Positions 7,939 to 17,431 of a stretch of 64,000 bases of DNA are shown piece after piece. Made by a program: the position numbers and the translations under genes. Source of the stretch: Bacillota bacterium (lineage in GTDB: Bacteria > Bacillota > Clostridia > Peptostreptococcales > Anaerovoracaceae); the NCBI GenBank assembly GCA_019420305.1, contig JAHZHL010000008.1, forward strand, positions 9,768 to 73,767. The letters are read 5' to 3'. The notes beneath the pieces are model-generated. The model did no database searches. It was not told where the DNA came from and was given only the letters and a program-made list of their open reading frames with translations. Position 1 is the stretch's first letter, and each line of letters opens with the position of its first letter.

Positions 7939-9865
7939 AGTTGATTTCCCGGTTTTCAATGTCCACAGAATCCACCTGGATTCGCACGCTTTGTCCCAAA
8001 CCGTAAACTCTGCCCGTGCGTTCTCCTATCAGCCGGTATTTTTCCGGTTCATGGATATAGTAGTCGTCCAGCAGAGTATCCAGCCGGATCATGCCTTCCA
8101 CGGTATTTTCCAGCTGTACATAGATTCCGAATCCCGTTACGCCGCTGATAATACCATCGTAGCGCGCGCCGATCCGATCCGCCATGTATTCGGCTTTTTT
8201 CATTTTCTCAACTTCCCGTTCCAGTTCGATAGCCGTACGTTCTGTAGCCGAAGCCGTATCTGCCGCTTCCTGCGCCTTTTTCCGAAAATGCTCCATGCTG
8301 TCCGCGTCCAGCGTTCCATGCAGACACGCCTTGATAACGCGGTGGATGAACAGATCCGGATATCTGCGGATCGGAGAAGTGAAATGGCAGTAATAATTCA
8401 GCGCCAGACCGAAATGGCCGTCGCACTCTGTACCGTAATAGGCCTTCTGCATGGATCGGAGCATCACTGTATTTACCACATTCTCATAACTTTTGCCTTC
8501 TACGCTTTTGAGGATTTCATTGAGGGTCCGCGGATGTACGGACCCCGCCGTTCCTTTCACACTGAGCCCGAACCCTCTCAGGAAAGTACGGAACTCCTCC
8601 ATCTTCCGGAGAGTCGGCGCTTCATGGACACGATAGATAAAGGGCACTTCCATCCAGAAAAAATGCTCTGCCACAGTCTGATTGGCAAGAAGCATAAATT
8701 CTTCGATCAGCTTGTTGGCGGTACGCCGTTCGGCGATATCCACGCTTACCGCGGCTCCTGACGAATCCAGCCGGATGTATGCCTCATCAAAGTCAAAATC
8801 CAGGCTCCCCCTCGCTTCCCGCTTTTCTCGCAAAATACCCGCCAGCTTGTTCATAATCAGAAGATCCTCAAAAATATCCCGGTATTTTTTTACCAGCGAA
8901 TCATCCTTTTTTTCCAGCATGTCCGATACTTCCGAATAGACCATTCTCTCTTTTGAATGAATCACGCTCTCATAAATATCGTGGGAGACCACCTCTCCCT
9001 GAGGAGTGACTTCCATATCCACGGACAGGGTCAGCCGATCCTCATCCGGGTTCAGGCTGCAGATTCCATTGGACAAACTCTTAGGGAGCATGGGAATCAC
9101 CTGATCGATTAAATAGACGCTGTTCCCCCGTTTCAGCGCCTCCCGGTCCAGGTATCCGTCCTCTGCCACATAATGGCTTACATCGGCAATATGGACGCCC
9201 AAAAGGTAATTGCCGCCCGGGAGCATCTCTACGGAAACCGCGTCGTCAAAATCCTTGGAGTCCGCCCCATCTATGGTAATGATCGTTTTATTCCGCAGAT
9301 CCCTTCTGCCCTCCAGATCTCGGCTGTGGATTCCCTCTCTGCTGACCGCCTTTGCCTCGGCGTTCGCCCTGCTGGGGAAAGTCTCTCTCAGCCCGTAGCT
9401 TCGCGCCAGAGCCTTGATATCGCCTCCCGCCTGTCCGTTCCTGCTGATGATTTCCACGATTTTGCCTTCCGCGCTGTTCTCTTTGTCCGGGTATTTTGTA
9501 ATCCGAACCAAGACTTTGTCCCCTCTCTGAGCGCCGCTGAAATCCTTTTTGCGGACGAAAATATCCTCTCCTCCCTTTTTTCCATCCGGAATGACAAAGC
9601 CGAATTTTTTGCTTTTCTCGAAGGTTCCCGTCACTTCCTCGGTATTCCTCTGCAGGATTTTTATGATAATCCCTTCCCGTGAGCTTCCCCACAGGGCCTG
9701 CGGAATCAGGTCGACCAGCACCCGGTCCCCGTCCATGGCTCCGTGAATACTGCGGGCGGAAATATAGATATCGCCCTCTCCGTCTTCGGTTCTGACAAAG
9801 CCAAAGCCTCTCTTGTGCTTTGACAATGTGCCTGCGATTTCAGGTCTTTTCTTTTTCTTCTTCAT
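7922..9865 (-). CDS. rnr: Ribonuclease R
   Basis: An RNase II/R family 3'-5' exoribonuclease of 647 residues. It has an N-terminal cold-shock domain (KRGFGFVRTEDGEGDIYI, about 18-35), a second CSD (KKFGFVIPDGKKGGEDIFV), the RNB catalytic core with DGADSKDFDDAV near 197 (metal-binding Asp cluster), and a C-terminal S1 domain (ISGVTGFGIYVQLE) that ends the protein. It lacks the basic tail of longer homologues, so it is shorter than the usual 700-800. The ATG at 9865 has no strong RBS, but no better start lies downstream. It degrades structured RNA, including rRNA fragments and tmRNA substrates. Confidence 0.95.
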   Translation of the reverse strand: MKKKKKRPEIAGTLSKHKRGFGFVRTEDGEGDIYISARSIHGAMDGDRVLVDLIPQALWGSSREGIIIKILQRNTEEVTGTFEKSKKFGFVIPDGKKGGEDIFVRKKDFSGAQRGDKVLVRITKYPDKENSAEGKIVEIISRNGQAGGDIKALARSYGLRETFPSRANAEAKAVSREGIHSRDLEGRRDLRNKTIITIDGADSKDFDDAVSVEMLPGGNYLLGVHIADVSHYVAEDGYLDREALKRGNSVYLIDQVIPMLPKSLSNGICSLNPDEDRLTLSVDMEVTPQGEVVSHDIYESVIHSKERMVYSEVSDMLEKKDDSLVKKYRDIFEDLLIMNKLAGILREKREARGSLDFDFDEAYIRLDSSGAAVSVDIAERRTANKLIEEFMLLANQTVAEHFFWMEVPFIYRVHEAPTLRKMEEFRTFLRGFGLSVKGTAGSVHPRTLNEILKSVEGKSYENVVNTVMLRSMQKAYYGTECDGHFGLALNYYCHFTSPIRRYPDLFIHRVIKACLHGTLDADSMEHFRKKAQEAADTASATERTAIELEREVEKMKKAEYMADRIGARYDGIISGVTGFGIYVQLENTVEGMIRLDTLLDDYYIHEPEKYRLIGERTGRVYGLGQSVRIQVDSVDIENREINFRIEG

Positions 9866-9970
9866 ATGTATAGTTTACCATAGGAGTCGCTATTGCAAAA
9901 GCAGAAAGGAAGCCCCCGCGCAGTCTTTTGTGTTTCCGCGCCGGGAACTTCCCTTCTGAATGTTCTGCTA

Positions 9971-10240
9971 TTAATTGGTGTTTTTTGTATTATCTGTGCC
10001 ATCCAGCAGATCCTCGGCGCCGTCCTTTACATCGGTCGCCATATCCTCAGCGCCGTCTTTCATATCTTCTCCCAGATCTTCCGCGTCATCTTTGATATCT
10101 TCCGCCGCGTTATCGGTCGTTTCTTCTACAGTCTGGGATTCCGTCGTGCTGTCTGTGTTGCTGTCGTTATTTCCGCAGCCCGCGAAAGTAAAGACGGATA
10201 AGGCAAGCAGCATCGCGATTACCATTCTTGCTTTTTTCAA
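9971..10240 (-). CDS. Small acidic lipoprotein with 11-residue repeats
   Basis: The 89-residue product has a lipoprotein signal peptide (KKARMVIAMLLALSVFTFAGC) with Cys21-22 as the lipidation site. The mature part is almost entirely Asp, Glu, Ala, Lys and Thr and contains tandem repeats of the type AEDxxxDxKDG (AEDLGEDMKDG, AEDMATDVKDG). The start is a TTG at 10240, supported by GAGGAG 8 nt upstream. The repeats suggest an amphipathic helix on the outer membrane face. I do not recognise a function. It follows the MMPL operon by 76 nt. Confidence 0.8.
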   Translation of the reverse strand: MKKARMVIAMLLALSVFTFAGCGNNDSNTDSTTESQTVEETTDNAAEDIKDDAEDLGEDMKDGAEDMATDVKDGAEDLLDGTDNTKNTN

Positions 10241-10316
10241 AGTATTTCACTCCTCTCTTAATTTCGTAGATATTATTTGCGCTTTTGTACAAATTTATCT
10301 ATGAAATTAAGATTTT

Positions 10317-11960
10317 TCAGGAAATACCGAAAAGATCCAGGAATTTCTGCCACAAGCTGCGGCTTTCTTCTTTCGTTTCCTTGGGAACACTTTTTTCCGG
10401 CAGTGTAATCGCTTCGTTTTTAATCACAAACTGAACCGCCTTTACATTGGTATTTTTTTCTGAGACAAAAGATTTTACCGCTTCCCCGGTTCCGGAGATT
10501 CCGGACAGGACGCTGTCTATTTCCTCTCCTGCTTTTTCGCTCATACCGGAGGTCTGGCTGTTCAGCTCTCCGGTTCCCACAGAAAGGCTGCCGCTGCCCT
10601 CGGACAGCGCGCTGCTTCCTGATTTGAGACTGCCGCTCCCCTCCGCCAGATCCTCCGCGCCATCCGCCAGTTTTCCCAGCTGGGAAAGGTCCACATCTTC
10701 CAGCTGTCCACTCAAAGACCGGATCGCCTTGTCAAAATCCGCGTAGCTTTCCGCCAGCGCGTCCGCGCCTTCATCCGCCTGGCTGACGCTTTTCGAAGCC
10801 TGATTCAGATACTGTTCCATTCCGGAAAACGCGCCCAGATTTCCCTGGAGCAATTTTTTCGCTTCCGCGAACTTTTCCTGATAGGCCGCGGGGATCAGAC
10901 CTTCCAGCTGATTCAGGAGCTGGAGCATCTGCTGGTTTCCGGACTTCAGGCTGTCCAGATCCAGTCCCTGCTGTGCCATGGCGGCTTTGAACGCCTGATA
11001 GCTGATCCCTTCCTTCAGCTTCTCGGTTCCCTCCGCCAGAGCTTCGGTAGCGCCTTTTACTTCACCGGAAGCGGATTCCAACTTTCCCGCCTCTTTAAGT
11101 TTTTGGGACAGTTTCCTGCTTTCCTTTTTCAGAGGCGCGGTTTTCTCCTTTAGTTCCCGCGCGCCTTCATCGAGAGCCGCGGCGCCTTCCGAAAGGGTTT
11201 CGGTTCCTTTATCAAGGGTTTTCGCGCCTTTATCAATGGCTGCCACCGCGGTTTCCAGAGCGTCAAACTGTTTTGTAAGGGCGCCTTTGTCCAGATCCAC
11301 ATCCAGGTTCATTTTCACGCCGTTAAAGGAGATGCTTTCCATTTCAAAATCTGCCACGTCCGCCGTAAGATTCAGGGTCTTTTCTGTTTTCGGCAGCAGC
11401 GTCCACGTAAACTGCCGGTTTCCTCCCGCGTTGGCTTCTGTGGCTCCCTTTGCCGTGATATTCCTGCAATTCTCCGTATTCAGGGCAGCCGTCACCTGCA
11501 GCGCGTAGTTTTCAAAGTATTCCGGATCCGCGTCCTGGTTTTGGCGGATTTTCACGCGAATCCGCAGATGTCCGCTGCTTCCCGCCAGCTCTTTCGCGGA
11601 ACATTCTTTTCCGTCAAGAAAATAGGTAATCCCGATATCCCATGGAATTTCTCCACTCCTTAAGTTTCCCTGATAATACAGAATATCATCCTCCGTAGCG
11701 ATCTGAATCTGATCCCCCTTCTGGCGGATCTCATCGGTGGAAGTCATATTTCGCACGGATTCATAGGTTCCGTAATCCTCAATCTTTTTCTGGTTTTCAA
11801 AGATATTGACCACATAAACCTCTTCCGTCTGACCGTTATCCTTAAGATCCGCGTAGACCACTTCTTCTTTTTCGCTGGGCGCCTGCGCCGCGAAAACCGG
11901 CGACGCCGCCGTGCAGACCAGAACTACTGCAAGTCCGATTGCAATCCATCGTTTACCCAT
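10317..11960 (-). CDS. Secreted X3-Leu-X2-Gly heptad-repeat protein, MMPL exporter partner
   Basis: This 547-residue protein begins with a cleavable signal peptide (GKRWIAIGLAVVLVCTAASPVFAAQ). A beta-rich domain of about 200 residues follows, then long runs of the Leu-x-x-Gly heptad (LDKGTETLSEGAAALDEG near 245 and LAEGSGSLKSGSSALSEG near 440), predicted to form coiled coils. Such heptad proteins (TIGR03057-like, YhgE/Pip relatives) are commonly encoded beside MMPL transporters. Its ATG overlaps the MMPL stop by 8 nt, with the RBS (GGGAGG) inside the MMPL gene, so translation is coupled. It probably works with the exporter at the cell surface. Confidence 0.85.
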   Translation of the reverse strand: MGKRWIAIGLAVVLVCTAASPVFAAQAPSEKEEVVYADLKDNGQTEEVYVVNIFENQKKIEDYGTYESVRNMTSTDEIRQKGDQIQIATEDDILYYQGNLRSGEIPWDIGITYFLDGKECSAKELAGSSGHLRIRVKIRQNQDADPEYFENYALQVTAALNTENCRNITAKGATEANAGGNRQFTWTLLPKTEKTLNLTADVADFEMESISFNGVKMNLDVDLDKGALTKQFDALETAVAAIDKGAKTLDKGTETLSEGAAALDEGARELKEKTAPLKKESRKLSQKLKEAGKLESASGEVKGATEALAEGTEKLKEGISYQAFKAAMAQQGLDLDSLKSGNQQMLQLLNQLEGLIPAAYQEKFAEAKKLLQGNLGAFSGMEQYLNQASKSVSQADEGADALAESYADFDKAIRSLSGQLEDVDLSQLGKLADGAEDLAEGSGSLKSGSSALSEGSGSLSVGTGELNSQTSGMSEKAGEEIDSVLSGISGTGEAVKSFVSEKNTNVKAVQFVIKNEAITLPEKSVPKETKEESRSLWQKFLDLFGIS

Positions 11961-14025
11961 GTTGTTTATCCTCCCTGAAAAAATTCGCTTTCCACGTTGT
12001 TTTCTCTATCACCTTATCCAGCAGGTATAAAATTCCCGGCAGAACCAGGAGCACCAGGATCGCGGAGAAAATCGCTCCCCGTCCTACGAGCACTCCCAGT
12101 TCTTTCAGCACTCCGTTTGTGGAGATGGCGCCCAGAATCAATCCGGCCAGGGTAAGGATGGAAGCGGATGTAAGAATCGAAAGGCTCGTATTCTTCACCG
12201 CTTCCAGCACAGCCTCGCCTTTGGGCCGGATGCTCCGCTCTTCCAGATAGCTGCTTGCCATCAGAATCGCGTAATCCACCGTCGCGCCCAGCTGTATGGA
12301 ACTGATAATCAGATAGGCGATATATTGGAGATGTTCTCCCGTAAAGTATGGCACCGACAGGTTCATCCATACGGCTGTTTCAATCACAAGGACTAATACG
12401 ACCGGGATCGACAGGGAGCGCATCGTCAGAAGCAAAATCAGGAAAATCGCTCCGATGGCGATGAAATTAACCACCTGCATATCGGACGTCGTCACCTCTC
12501 GCATATCGTAGGTGGACACGCTGTCTCCTGCCAGCAGATATTCTCCGCCGTAATACTTCTTCCCCAGCTGCCGCAGTTTTTCCACCACCGAGAAGGCGTC
12601 TTTCCCCTCCGGCTCTGTGCTGACGGAAATCACCATGCGGCTGTAATGTTCAGAAACAAGCTGGCTCAGAGTATCCTCATCCAGATATTCAATCGGAACC
12701 TCTGCGCCTGCTGTATCCACATAAGAAATCACGTTCGTCACCTGCGGGATTTCATAAATCGCGTCGCTGAGTTCCTTTTCCTTTGCCGTATCACCCCTCG
12801 GCACCATCATAACCATCTGGTTTGTTTTTCCAAAAGTGCTCTCCACCTTAATCCGATCTTCATAGACCTGGGTGCCTTTACCGAACATATCTCCCGCCCC
12901 ATAGCGAAAGTCATTGTCCCCCTGCGCCAAAAACGCCGGCGTGATAATCAGCAGAAACAGAATCATCGCCGGAACGCGAATTTTGAAAACCAGCCCGGCG
13001 AATTTCCCGAATTCCGGAAGCAGCGGCCGATGCTGGGTGCGGTCGATCAGCCGGTAGCTTACCAGCGCCATGGCAGGCAGCAGCACCAGTACCGAAATCA
13101 GCGACAGGGCGATGGCTTTTACCATGACAACGCCCATATCCGGCCCGATACGGAATTTCATACAAATCAGCGCGGCGAAACCGATTACAGTCGTAAGTCC
13201 GCTGGCGGTAATCGTGAAAAAGGATTTATGCATGGCGTTTATCATGGCCTCCCGGACGTCCATCCCCTCTTTCCTGTACGCGGAAAACCGGTGGAGCAGA
13301 AAGATGGAATAATCCATAGAAACCGCCAGCTGCAGAATGCTGGAAGCCGCTTTTGTGACAAAGGAAATTTCTCCGAAGAACAGATTGGTTCCGATATTGA
13401 TGAGAATGGCTATCCCAATCGTCAAAAGGAACAAAATCGGCTCAAACCAGGATGTGGTGGTCAAAAGCAAAATCACAAGGCACAGAGGCACGACGATGAT
13501 CATAATATGGCTGACTTCCGTTCCCGTTGTTTCGGTGGCCACCGCCGTATTGACCGCCGAACCCTCCATAAGAGCGTCTTCCCCCGCCTGCTTCCTTACC
13601 TCCGTAACCGTACTCAGAATTCTATCCGAATCAATGGTCAGGGAAAAGCATGCCTTTCCATCTTTATAATATTCCTCCAGAACCTCTTCCTCAATAAGCT
13701 CCAGCGGGCCTTCAATGTCCGCCGCGTCATCCAGCCAGGTAATCCCGTCGACTCCGTCGATACCGCCGATCTTCTCTTTCATCTCCAGAGCCTCCGGAAT
13801 CGTTACATCCGGAATCACCAGTCTCGCGTTGGGAGCCCCTCCGTCAAATTCTTCATTCATGGTCTCCAGCGCCACGGTGGAAGCCGTATTTTGCGGCAGA
13901 TAATCCGCAAAGGTATAATTGACTTTTACCCCTAAGGAAAGAATCGCTCCTGCGATGGCGCAGCACACAAAGAGAGCGATAACAAATTTTCTGTGGCTTA
14001 AGACTCCCCGAAAAAAACGCTTCAT
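11953..14025 (-). CDS. MMPL/RND family transporter
   Basis: About 690 residues with two repeats, each made of one transmembrane helix, a large extracytoplasmic loop and a bundle of helices. The conserved MDYSIFLLHR (first repeat) and VDYAILMASSYLEER (second) carry the Asp-Tyr pairs of MMPL proton relays. I choose the ATG at 14025: AAAGGGGGA is correctly spaced before it, whereas the upstream ATG at 14046 lacks a site. MMPL proteins export lipids, siderophores or drugs; the substrate here is unknown. A divergent TetR gene lies 179 nt away, the classic arrangement for a regulated efflux operon. Confidence 0.93.
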   Translation of the reverse strand: MKRFFRGVLSHRKFVIALFVCCAIAGAILSLGVKVNYTFADYLPQNTASTVALETMNEEFDGGAPNARLVIPDVTIPEALEMKEKIGGIDGVDGITWLDDAADIEGPLELIEEEVLEEYYKDGKACFSLTIDSDRILSTVTEVRKQAGEDALMEGSAVNTAVATETTGTEVSHIMIIVVPLCLVILLLTTTSWFEPILFLLTIGIAILINIGTNLFFGEISFVTKAASSILQLAVSMDYSIFLLHRFSAYRKEGMDVREAMINAMHKSFFTITASGLTTVIGFAALICMKFRIGPDMGVVMVKAIALSLISVLVLLPAMALVSYRLIDRTQHRPLLPEFGKFAGLVFKIRVPAMILFLLIITPAFLAQGDNDFRYGAGDMFGKGTQVYEDRIKVESTFGKTNQMVMMVPRGDTAKEKELSDAIYEIPQVTNVISYVDTAGAEVPIEYLDEDTLSQLVSEHYSRMVISVSTEPEGKDAFSVVEKLRQLGKKYYGGEYLLAGDSVSTYDMREVTTSDMQVVNFIAIGAIFLILLLTMRSLSIPVVLVLVIETAVWMNLSVPYFTGEHLQYIAYLIISSIQLGATVDYAILMASSYLEERSIRPKGEAVLEAVKNTSLSILTSASILTLAGLILGAISTNGVLKELGVLVGRGAIFSAILVLLVLPGILYLLDKVIEKTTWKANFFREDKQHG

Positions 14026-14048
14026 ACATCCCCCTTTTGTTTTCATTT

Positions 14049-14185
14049 ATCAACAAGATTCTATTAATGAACATTGTGTTGATTTATCAGCTGTATTTTA
14101 TTATAATGATTTTAACGGATTTTTCAATAAGCAATTCCGCTTTTGCTGTAGAATAATGAACATTCCCAGCAGCGCGTGTTGATTT
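14049..14185. promoter_or_regulatory. Divergent TetR/MMPL control region with repeated motifs
   Basis: TAATGAACATT occurs at 14065-14075 and again at 14154-14164. GTGTTGATTT occurs at 14076-14085 and 14176-14185. An ATCAACA/TGTTGAT inverted pair spans 14049-14055 and 14077-14083. The repeats are shared by both flanks of the divergent region and are good candidates for TetR-type operators. No footprint is implied. Confidence 0.45.
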
Positions 14186-14204
14186 TGGAAGGAGGTTGTC
14201 TAAA

Positions 14205-14777
14205 ATGGAAAAGACGGTCGATCGCCGGGTCCGCAAAACAAAAAATCAGCTTCGGCAGGGGCTTGCCAGGCTGATGCTGGAAAAAAGCCTGAAGGAAATT
14301 ACGGTCAAGGAGCTGACCGATCTGGTAGATATGAACCGGGGGACCTTTTATCTCCATTACCGGGACATTTACGATATGGTGGAAAAAATCGAAGATACGA
14401 TTATGACGGAGTTTCAAAGAATTCTGGACTCGGTTTCCGATGAGGAGCTTTCCCGCTCCCTGCTGCCCCTTTTTTCCCGCATCTACGCATATCTGGCGGA
14501 AAACGCAGATCTATGCGCGGCGTTTCTGGGAGAAAATGGAGATATCACCTTCCTGGAGCGGCTCAAAGGCCTGGTTCATGATAAGTGTTTTCAGACCTGG
14601 GAGAAGAAATACGAGCATATCGACGCCCGGCAGTTCGAGTATTTTTACGCCTTTATCATCAGCGGCCACATCGGCCTGATCCAGACCTGGCTGGATACCG
14701 GCATGAAGGAAAGCCCAGAGGAAATCGCCGCTCTCGCGGCGGAGCTGTCGCTTCACGGCGGGCAGTTTTTAGAATAA
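14205..14777 (+). CDS. TetR/AcrR family transcriptional regulator
   Basis: The 190-residue protein has an N-terminal helix-turn-helix: LAEKSLKE-like helix, then ITVKELTDLVDMNRGTFYLHYRDIYDM (about residues 28-55), the standard TetR recognition pattern with TFYLHY. The remainder is the helical ligand/dimer domain. The ATG at 14205 has GGAAGGAGG 10 nt upstream; a TTG at 14196 is too close to that site. It is divergent from the MMPL operon and probably represses it, with an unknown inducer. Confidence 0.93.
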   Translation: MEKTVDRRVRKTKNQLRQGLARLMLEKSLKEITVKELTDLVDMNRGTFYLHYRDIYDMVEKIEDTIMTEFQRILDSVSDEELSRSLLPLFSRIYAYLAENADLCAAFLGENGDITFLERLKGLVHDKCFQTWEKKYEHIDARQFEYFYAFIISGHIGLIQTWLDTGMKESPEEIAALAAELSLHGGQFLE

Positions 14778-14803
14778 TCCCTGAGGCAGATCTTCACACA
14801 TAG

Positions 14804-14843
14804 AAAAAGCGAGACATCGGGATGTTTCCCTGTCTCGCTTTTT
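14804..14843. terminator. Bidirectional terminator between tetR and hppA
   Basis: AAAAAGCGAGACA, 14-nt loop, TGTCTCGCTTTTT: a perfect 13-bp stem with A and T tracts on either side, placed between two convergent genes. Confidence 0.92.
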
Positions 14844-14857
14844 AATATCAATTTGAT

Positions 14858-16912
14858 TTACAGAAGACCGCTTCCACCGCCGATACTCAGGAACAGAGGC
14901 GCGAATACAACTGCTACAATTGTCATCAGCTTAATCAGAATATTAATGGACGGGCCGGAAGTATCCTTGAACGGATCGCCAACCGTGTCGCCTACAACGG
15001 TAGCTTTATGCGTTTCGGAACCTTTTCCGCCGTAATGACCTTCTTCTACATATTTCTTGGCATTATCCCACGCGCCGCCTGCATTGGCCATCATGATAGC
15101 CAGCAGTACGCCTGCAGCCAGTGCTCCGGCCAGCATACCGCCCAGAGCTTCCACGCCCAGAATGATACCTACTGCCAGAGGCGCAATAATCGCCATCAGT
15201 CCGGGCGCCATCATTTCTTTCAGAGCAGCCTTGGTAGAAATATCAACGCAGGTCGCATAATCCGGCTTTTCTGTTCCTTCCATGATGCCCGGTTTTTCTC
15301 TGAACTGTCTTCTTACTTCTTCGATCATGTGGTTTGCAGCCTTACCTACCGAGTTCATGGTCATAGCCGAGAACAGGAACGGCAGCATGGCGCCGATAAA
15401 CAGACCGATAATTACCATCGGATCCAGCAGACTGATTGGACCGCCTGCTTCGGACAGTCCCGGCAGTTCTGCAACCTGAGAGAAAGAAGCGAAGAGCGCC
15501 AGTGCGGTCAGAGCGGCAGAACCGATGGCAAACCCTTTCCCGATAGCGGCTGTGGTGTTTCCAACCGCATCCAGCTTATCGGTGATTTCTCTTACTTCCG
15601 GCGGCAGTTCCGACATTTCTGCGATTCCGCCGGCATTGTCGGATACCGGACCATAAGCGTCAACGGCTACAACCATACCGGTTGTGGACAGCATTCCAAC
15701 GGCTGCCAGGGCAATACCGTACAGTCCTGCAAATCCATTGGCAACGAAAATGCCGACTGCGATGCAGATGATGGGCCATACAGTGGACAGCATTCCAACG
15801 CCCAGACCGCTGATGATGGTTGTCGCAGCGCCGGTCTGAGACTGATCCGCAATTCTCTTAACGGATTTATAATCTCCGGATGTGTAGATTTCCGTAATTT
15901 TTCCGATAGCAATTCCCACAATCAGACCTGCGATAATGGCAATGGCACAGTTGTAGTTGCCCAGCATCGCTTTACTCAGGATGATGGAAACGATTACAAC
16001 GATAATACCGCTGATATACGTACCCATGTTCAGAGCGCTGGCCGGATTGCCGCCTTCTTTTCCCCGCACACACAGAATGCCGATGACGGAAGCGATAATG
16101 CCCACCGCCGAAAGAATCAGCGGGAACAGGGACCCTTCCAGAGGCGGAAGCGCAAAGGACGAACCGAAATCCGGTGTAATGGTCGGAACAATAACTGCAA
16201 TGGTAATAGCGGAAATAATGGAACCGACATAAGATTCAAACAGGTCGGAACCCATACCGGCAACGTCTCCTACGTTGTCTCCTACGTTATCTGCGATAAC
16301 CGCCGGGTTTCTCGGGTCATCTTCCGGGATACCCGCTTCTACCTTGCCTACCAGGTCAGCGCCGACGTCAGCTGCTTTGGTATAGATACCGCCGCCAACA
16401 CGTCCGAACAGAGCCATGGAGGATGCTCCAAGACCGAATCCGGTTACAACATCTGCGCAGTCCACGCCCATTGCAACGAAGATGATGCCCAGTCCCAGAA
16501 GACCCAGACAGGATACGCAAAGACCCATAACAGCCCCGGAGCGGAATGCGATTTTCAACGCTTTGTTCATACCGCTTCCATGTGCCGCAGCTGCAGTTCT
16601 CACGTTACCTTTGGTCGCAACGTTCATGCCGAAGAAACCGGCCAGAACCGACAGCACCGCACCGAATACGTACAGTCCTGCCGTAACCCAGCTGATGAAG
16701 ATACCGATTACAAGGAAAATGATGATGATTACGATCGCCATAATCTTGTACTCTCTCTTCAGGAATGCCATAGCACCCTCTCTGATGTGACCCGCAATTT
16801 CCTTCATGCGGTCATTGCCCTCGTCAGCCTTTGAAATCCATGCAGCGAGTGAAAACGCTACAATCAGACCGATTATCGCTGCTATGGGGGCAATCAACGA
16901 TAAAATGTCCAT
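14858..16912 (-). CDS. hppA: Membrane-bound ion-translocating pyrophosphatase
   Basis: A 684-residue polytopic protein of the M-PPase family. The pyrophosphate-binding loop DDPRNPAVIADNVGDNVGD is near residue 200, with further Asp-rich motifs (DNAGGIAEM, DNAKKYVEEG, GDTVGDPFKDTSGP at the C-terminus). The K+-dependence position reads GNTTAA rather than GNTTKA, the signature of K+-dependent enzymes, many of which pump Na+. It hydrolyses PPi and stores the energy as an ion gradient, common in anaerobes living near energetic limits. Co-location with trk potassium uptake is suggestive only. Confidence 0.96.
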   Translation of the reverse strand: MDILSLIAPIAAIIGLIVAFSLAAWISKADEGNDRMKEIAGHIREGAMAFLKREYKIMAIVIIIIFLVIGIFISWVTAGLYVFGAVLSVLAGFFGMNVATKGNVRTAAAAHGSGMNKALKIAFRSGAVMGLCVSCLGLLGLGIIFVAMGVDCADVVTGFGLGASSMALFGRVGGGIYTKAADVGADLVGKVEAGIPEDDPRNPAVIADNVGDNVGDVAGMGSDLFESYVGSIISAITIAVIVPTITPDFGSSFALPPLEGSLFPLILSAVGIIASVIGILCVRGKEGGNPASALNMGTYISGIIVVIVSIILSKAMLGNYNCAIAIIAGLIVGIAIGKITEIYTSGDYKSVKRIADQSQTGAATTIISGLGVGMLSTVWPIICIAVGIFVANGFAGLYGIALAAVGMLSTTGMVVAVDAYGPVSDNAGGIAEMSELPPEVREITDKLDAVGNTTAAIGKGFAIGSAALTALALFASFSQVAELPGLSEAGGPISLLDPMVIIGLFIGAMLPFLFSAMTMNSVGKAANHMIEEVRRQFREKPGIMEGTEKPDYATCVDISTKAALKEMMAPGLMAIIAPLAVGIILGVEALGGMLAGALAAGVLLAIMMANAGGAWDNAKKYVEEGHYGGKGSETHKATVVGDTVGDPFKDTSGPSINILIKLMTIVAVVFAPLFLSIGGGSGLL

Positions 16913-17029
16913 AAAAATGATACCTCCCTCTCACCTTTGCACAACGATAAGAGATGTCTTCTGACACCCCTTCTGCCGGAAAAGTGATATTAAAAAAATT
17001 AAGTTAAACAAATCAGCAAACCGCTAATC

Positions 17030-17263
17030 CTAACCCTCTAACATGACAAGAATCAGGGACAGCACAATAAACAAAATCGCTGCCACTGTAGAAATCCGAT
17101 TCAGAATTCCTTCATATCCCCGGCTCTTTTTCTTTCCGAAGAGCTGTTCCGCCCCTCCTCCGATCGAACCCGACAAACCGGCGCTGTTGCTGGACTGCAT
17201 CAGTATGCTGATAATCAGAACAACACTCGCAATCGCCAGTATGACCATGAGAACTGTCTGCAT
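17030..17263 (-). CDS. secG: Preprotein translocase subunit SecG
   Basis: This 77-residue protein has two hydrophobic helices (residues about 3-22 and 55-75) joined by the SecG loop rich in Gly and Ser (SNSAGLSGSIGGGAEQLFGKKK). Length is typical. RBS AGGAGG lies 8 nt before the ATG. It joins SecYE in the secretion channel. It has its own promoter at 17294-17322. In many Firmicutes secG precedes rnr; here they are separated by about 7 kb. Confidence 0.95.
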   Translation of the reverse strand: MQTVLMVILAIASVVLIISILMQSSNSAGLSGSIGGGAEQLFGKKKSRGYEGILNRISTVAAILFIVLSLILVMLEG

Positions 17264-17293
17264 TTTCTTACCTCCTAGTAAAGTAACTTCTAA

Positions 17294-17322
17294 AGTCTAC
17301 CATAGGCAAATTAAAAAATCAA
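17294..17322 (-). promoter_or_regulatory. Sigma-A-like promoter of secG
   Basis: Minus-strand TTGATT (17317-17322), 17-nt spacer, TAGACT (17294-17299), about 30 nt before the secG ATG. Confidence 0.65.
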
Positions 17323-17431
17323 GGGGTTTTGTCGGATTTTCAGGGGCTGCAAGGTTTGGAAAACCTGAACTGTCTGTTCCATATCCTATATAAAACTCGA
17401 GCTTTTGTGGTATTCAAAAAAGAAGCCCGAA

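Noticed and set aside
12646..13935. 429-codon open frame on the plus strand
   Set aside because: Antisense shadow of the MMPL gene, same composition bias, no RBS.
15008..16834. 608-codon open frame on the plus strand
   Set aside because: It is antisense to hppA, has no RBS, is rich in Cys, His, Gln and Ser as mirror-frame translations are, and matches no family.
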